Positions 63,417-64,000 of a DNA stretch of 64,000 nt are shown here, in pieces. Below the pieces are notes generated by a model. That model was not told the origin of the DNA and made no database searches. It saw nothing but the letters and a program-made list of their open reading frames with translations. Position 1 is the stretch's first letter; every line of letters starts with the position of its first letter. A program made the position numbers and the translations under genes. Where the stretch lies: assembly GCA_963663285.2 (NCBI GenBank), contig CAXXNI010000004.1, positions 310,001-374,000 on the forward strand. Direction: 5' to 3'. The stretch is from CAXXOK01 sp963663285. GTDB lineage: Bacteria > Bacillota > Clostridia > Christensenellales > Aristaeellaceae.

Positions 63417-64000
63417 ATGGGAGAGCAATTTCCTTTTATCCCGGGCGGCGTAATTGCCGCGAAAGGGTTTACCGCTGCGGGCGAGCACCTGGGCATCCGC
63501 AAAAACCGCTCCAAGCGGGATACGGCGCTGATCGTGAGTGATACGCGTTGTGCGGCGGCCTGCTGCTATACGCAAAATCTGGTGAAGGGCGCGCCGCTGG
63601 CCGTAACCAAAGCCAACGTGGCCGATGGGTACGCCCGCGCGATTATCTGCAACAGCGGCAATGCCAATACCTGCAACTGGAACGGTGTGGAAATCGCCGA
63701 GGGCATGTGTGCGCTGGTGGAAAAGCATACCGGCGTGCCTGCGGGCGACGTGGTGGTCGCCTCCACCGGCGTGATCGGGCAGGAAATGACGCTGACGCCC
63801 TTTGAAAACGGGCTGGGCATGCTGGCTGCGGCACTGCGCCCGGACGGCGGGCACGACGCGGCCGAAGCAATTATGACCACCGATACCGTTGCCAAGGAAG
63901 TGGCGGTTTCCTTTACACTGGACGGGAAAACCTGCCATCTGGGCGGCATCAGCAAAGGCAGCGGGATGATTCACCCCAACATGGCGACTATGCTGTGCTT
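63417..64000 (+). CDS. argJ: Glutamate/ornithine N-acetyltransferase ArgJ (3' end outside window)
   Basis: The first 194 codons are visible; the rest lies beyond the window. ATG 63417 (MGEQFPFIPGGV) is preferred over ATG 63411, which abuts the AAGGAG site. Seen: VIAAKGFTAAGEHLGIRKN, AIICNSGNANTCNW, VVASTGVIGQEM, AIMTTDTVAKEVAVSF, and GSGMIHPNMATMLC, where the threonine after MA is the autocleavage nucleophile. ArgJ moves the acetyl group from N-acetylornithine to glutamate, recycling it. Confidence 0.95.
   Translation, partial: MGEQFPFIPGGVIAAKGFTAAGEHLGIRKNRSKRDTALIVSDTRCAAACCYTQNLVKGAPLAVTKANVADGYARAIICNSGNANTCNWNGVEIAEGMCALVEKHTGVPAGDVVVASTGVIGQEMTLTPFENGLGMLAAALRPDGGHDAAEAIMTTDTVAKEVAVSFTLDGKTCHLGGISKGSGMIHPNMATMLC

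Overview
The window looks like a chromosome segment of an anaerobic Clostridia-type (Bacillota) bacterium, probably a gut or rumen lineage. The evidence is strong AGGAGG ribosome sites, a T-box leader on thrS, an ArgR/AhrC-type box before argG, YesM/YesN-style two-component regulation and a backbone GC near 50-55% by eye. No species can be named from sequence alone.

Layout. 1-1.93 kb: GC-rich mobile-element accessory genes on the minus strand (an LPD29-domain protein cut by the window edge and a 217-aa companion), each preceded by the same 33-bp leader repeat. 2.5-14.6 kb: an AT-rich defence island. It holds a complete type III-A (Csm) interference operon (cas10-csm2-csm3-csm4-csm5-cas6), a 24-repeat CRISPR array with several duplicated spacers, a decayed cas2 remnant and no cas1. 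These are followed by csm6, a PD-(D/E)XK nuclease-like gene and a DUF6508 gene. The island ends at a tRNA-Arg(CCG), whose 3' end faces it.

15.35-37.4 kb: one long co-directional catabolic cluster. It encodes a peptide/nickel-type ABC importer (one ATPase frameshifted near its C-terminus), an amidohydrolase, a fumarate-reductase-like flavoprotein, FdrA, a 57-aa mini-protein, a divergent acetate-kinase homologue, DUF2877, DUF1116, a DapA-family aldolase/lyase, an IlvD/Edd-type dehydratase, a mutarotase-like protein, an SDR, a response regulator, a histidine kinase and an NfnAB/SudAB-like flavoprotein pair. FdrA, DUF1116 and DUF2877 are the three parts of the oxamate transcarbamoylase associated with enteric allantoin catabolism. 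Here the partner kinase is an acetate-kinase-fold protein instead of carbamate kinase, so the cluster may phosphorolyse an imported acyl or carbamoyl compound and recover ATP. This is the strongest candidate for an undescribed system in the window.

37.6-41.2 kb: a gene remnant, a GlcD/AGPS-like FAD oxidase, a GlcF-like Fe-S protein whose CCG motifs are eroded, and an IolB-like isomerase. 42.1-51.7 kb: a sugar module. On the minus strand are an Rbs-type ABC importer, a ketose 3-epimerase-like protein, an FGGY kinase and a class II aldolase. Divergent from it are a DeoR regulator and an orphan, motif-degenerate double ABC ATPase.

52.1-64 kb: mostly housekeeping. A MazG-like pyrophosphohydrolase, a membrane GGDEF protein and T-box-regulated thrS come first. 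Then come a large Pro-rich membrane protein ending in an apparently catalytically dead sortase-B-like domain, a DUF1015 protein, and argG-argC-argJ (argJ cut by the window end).
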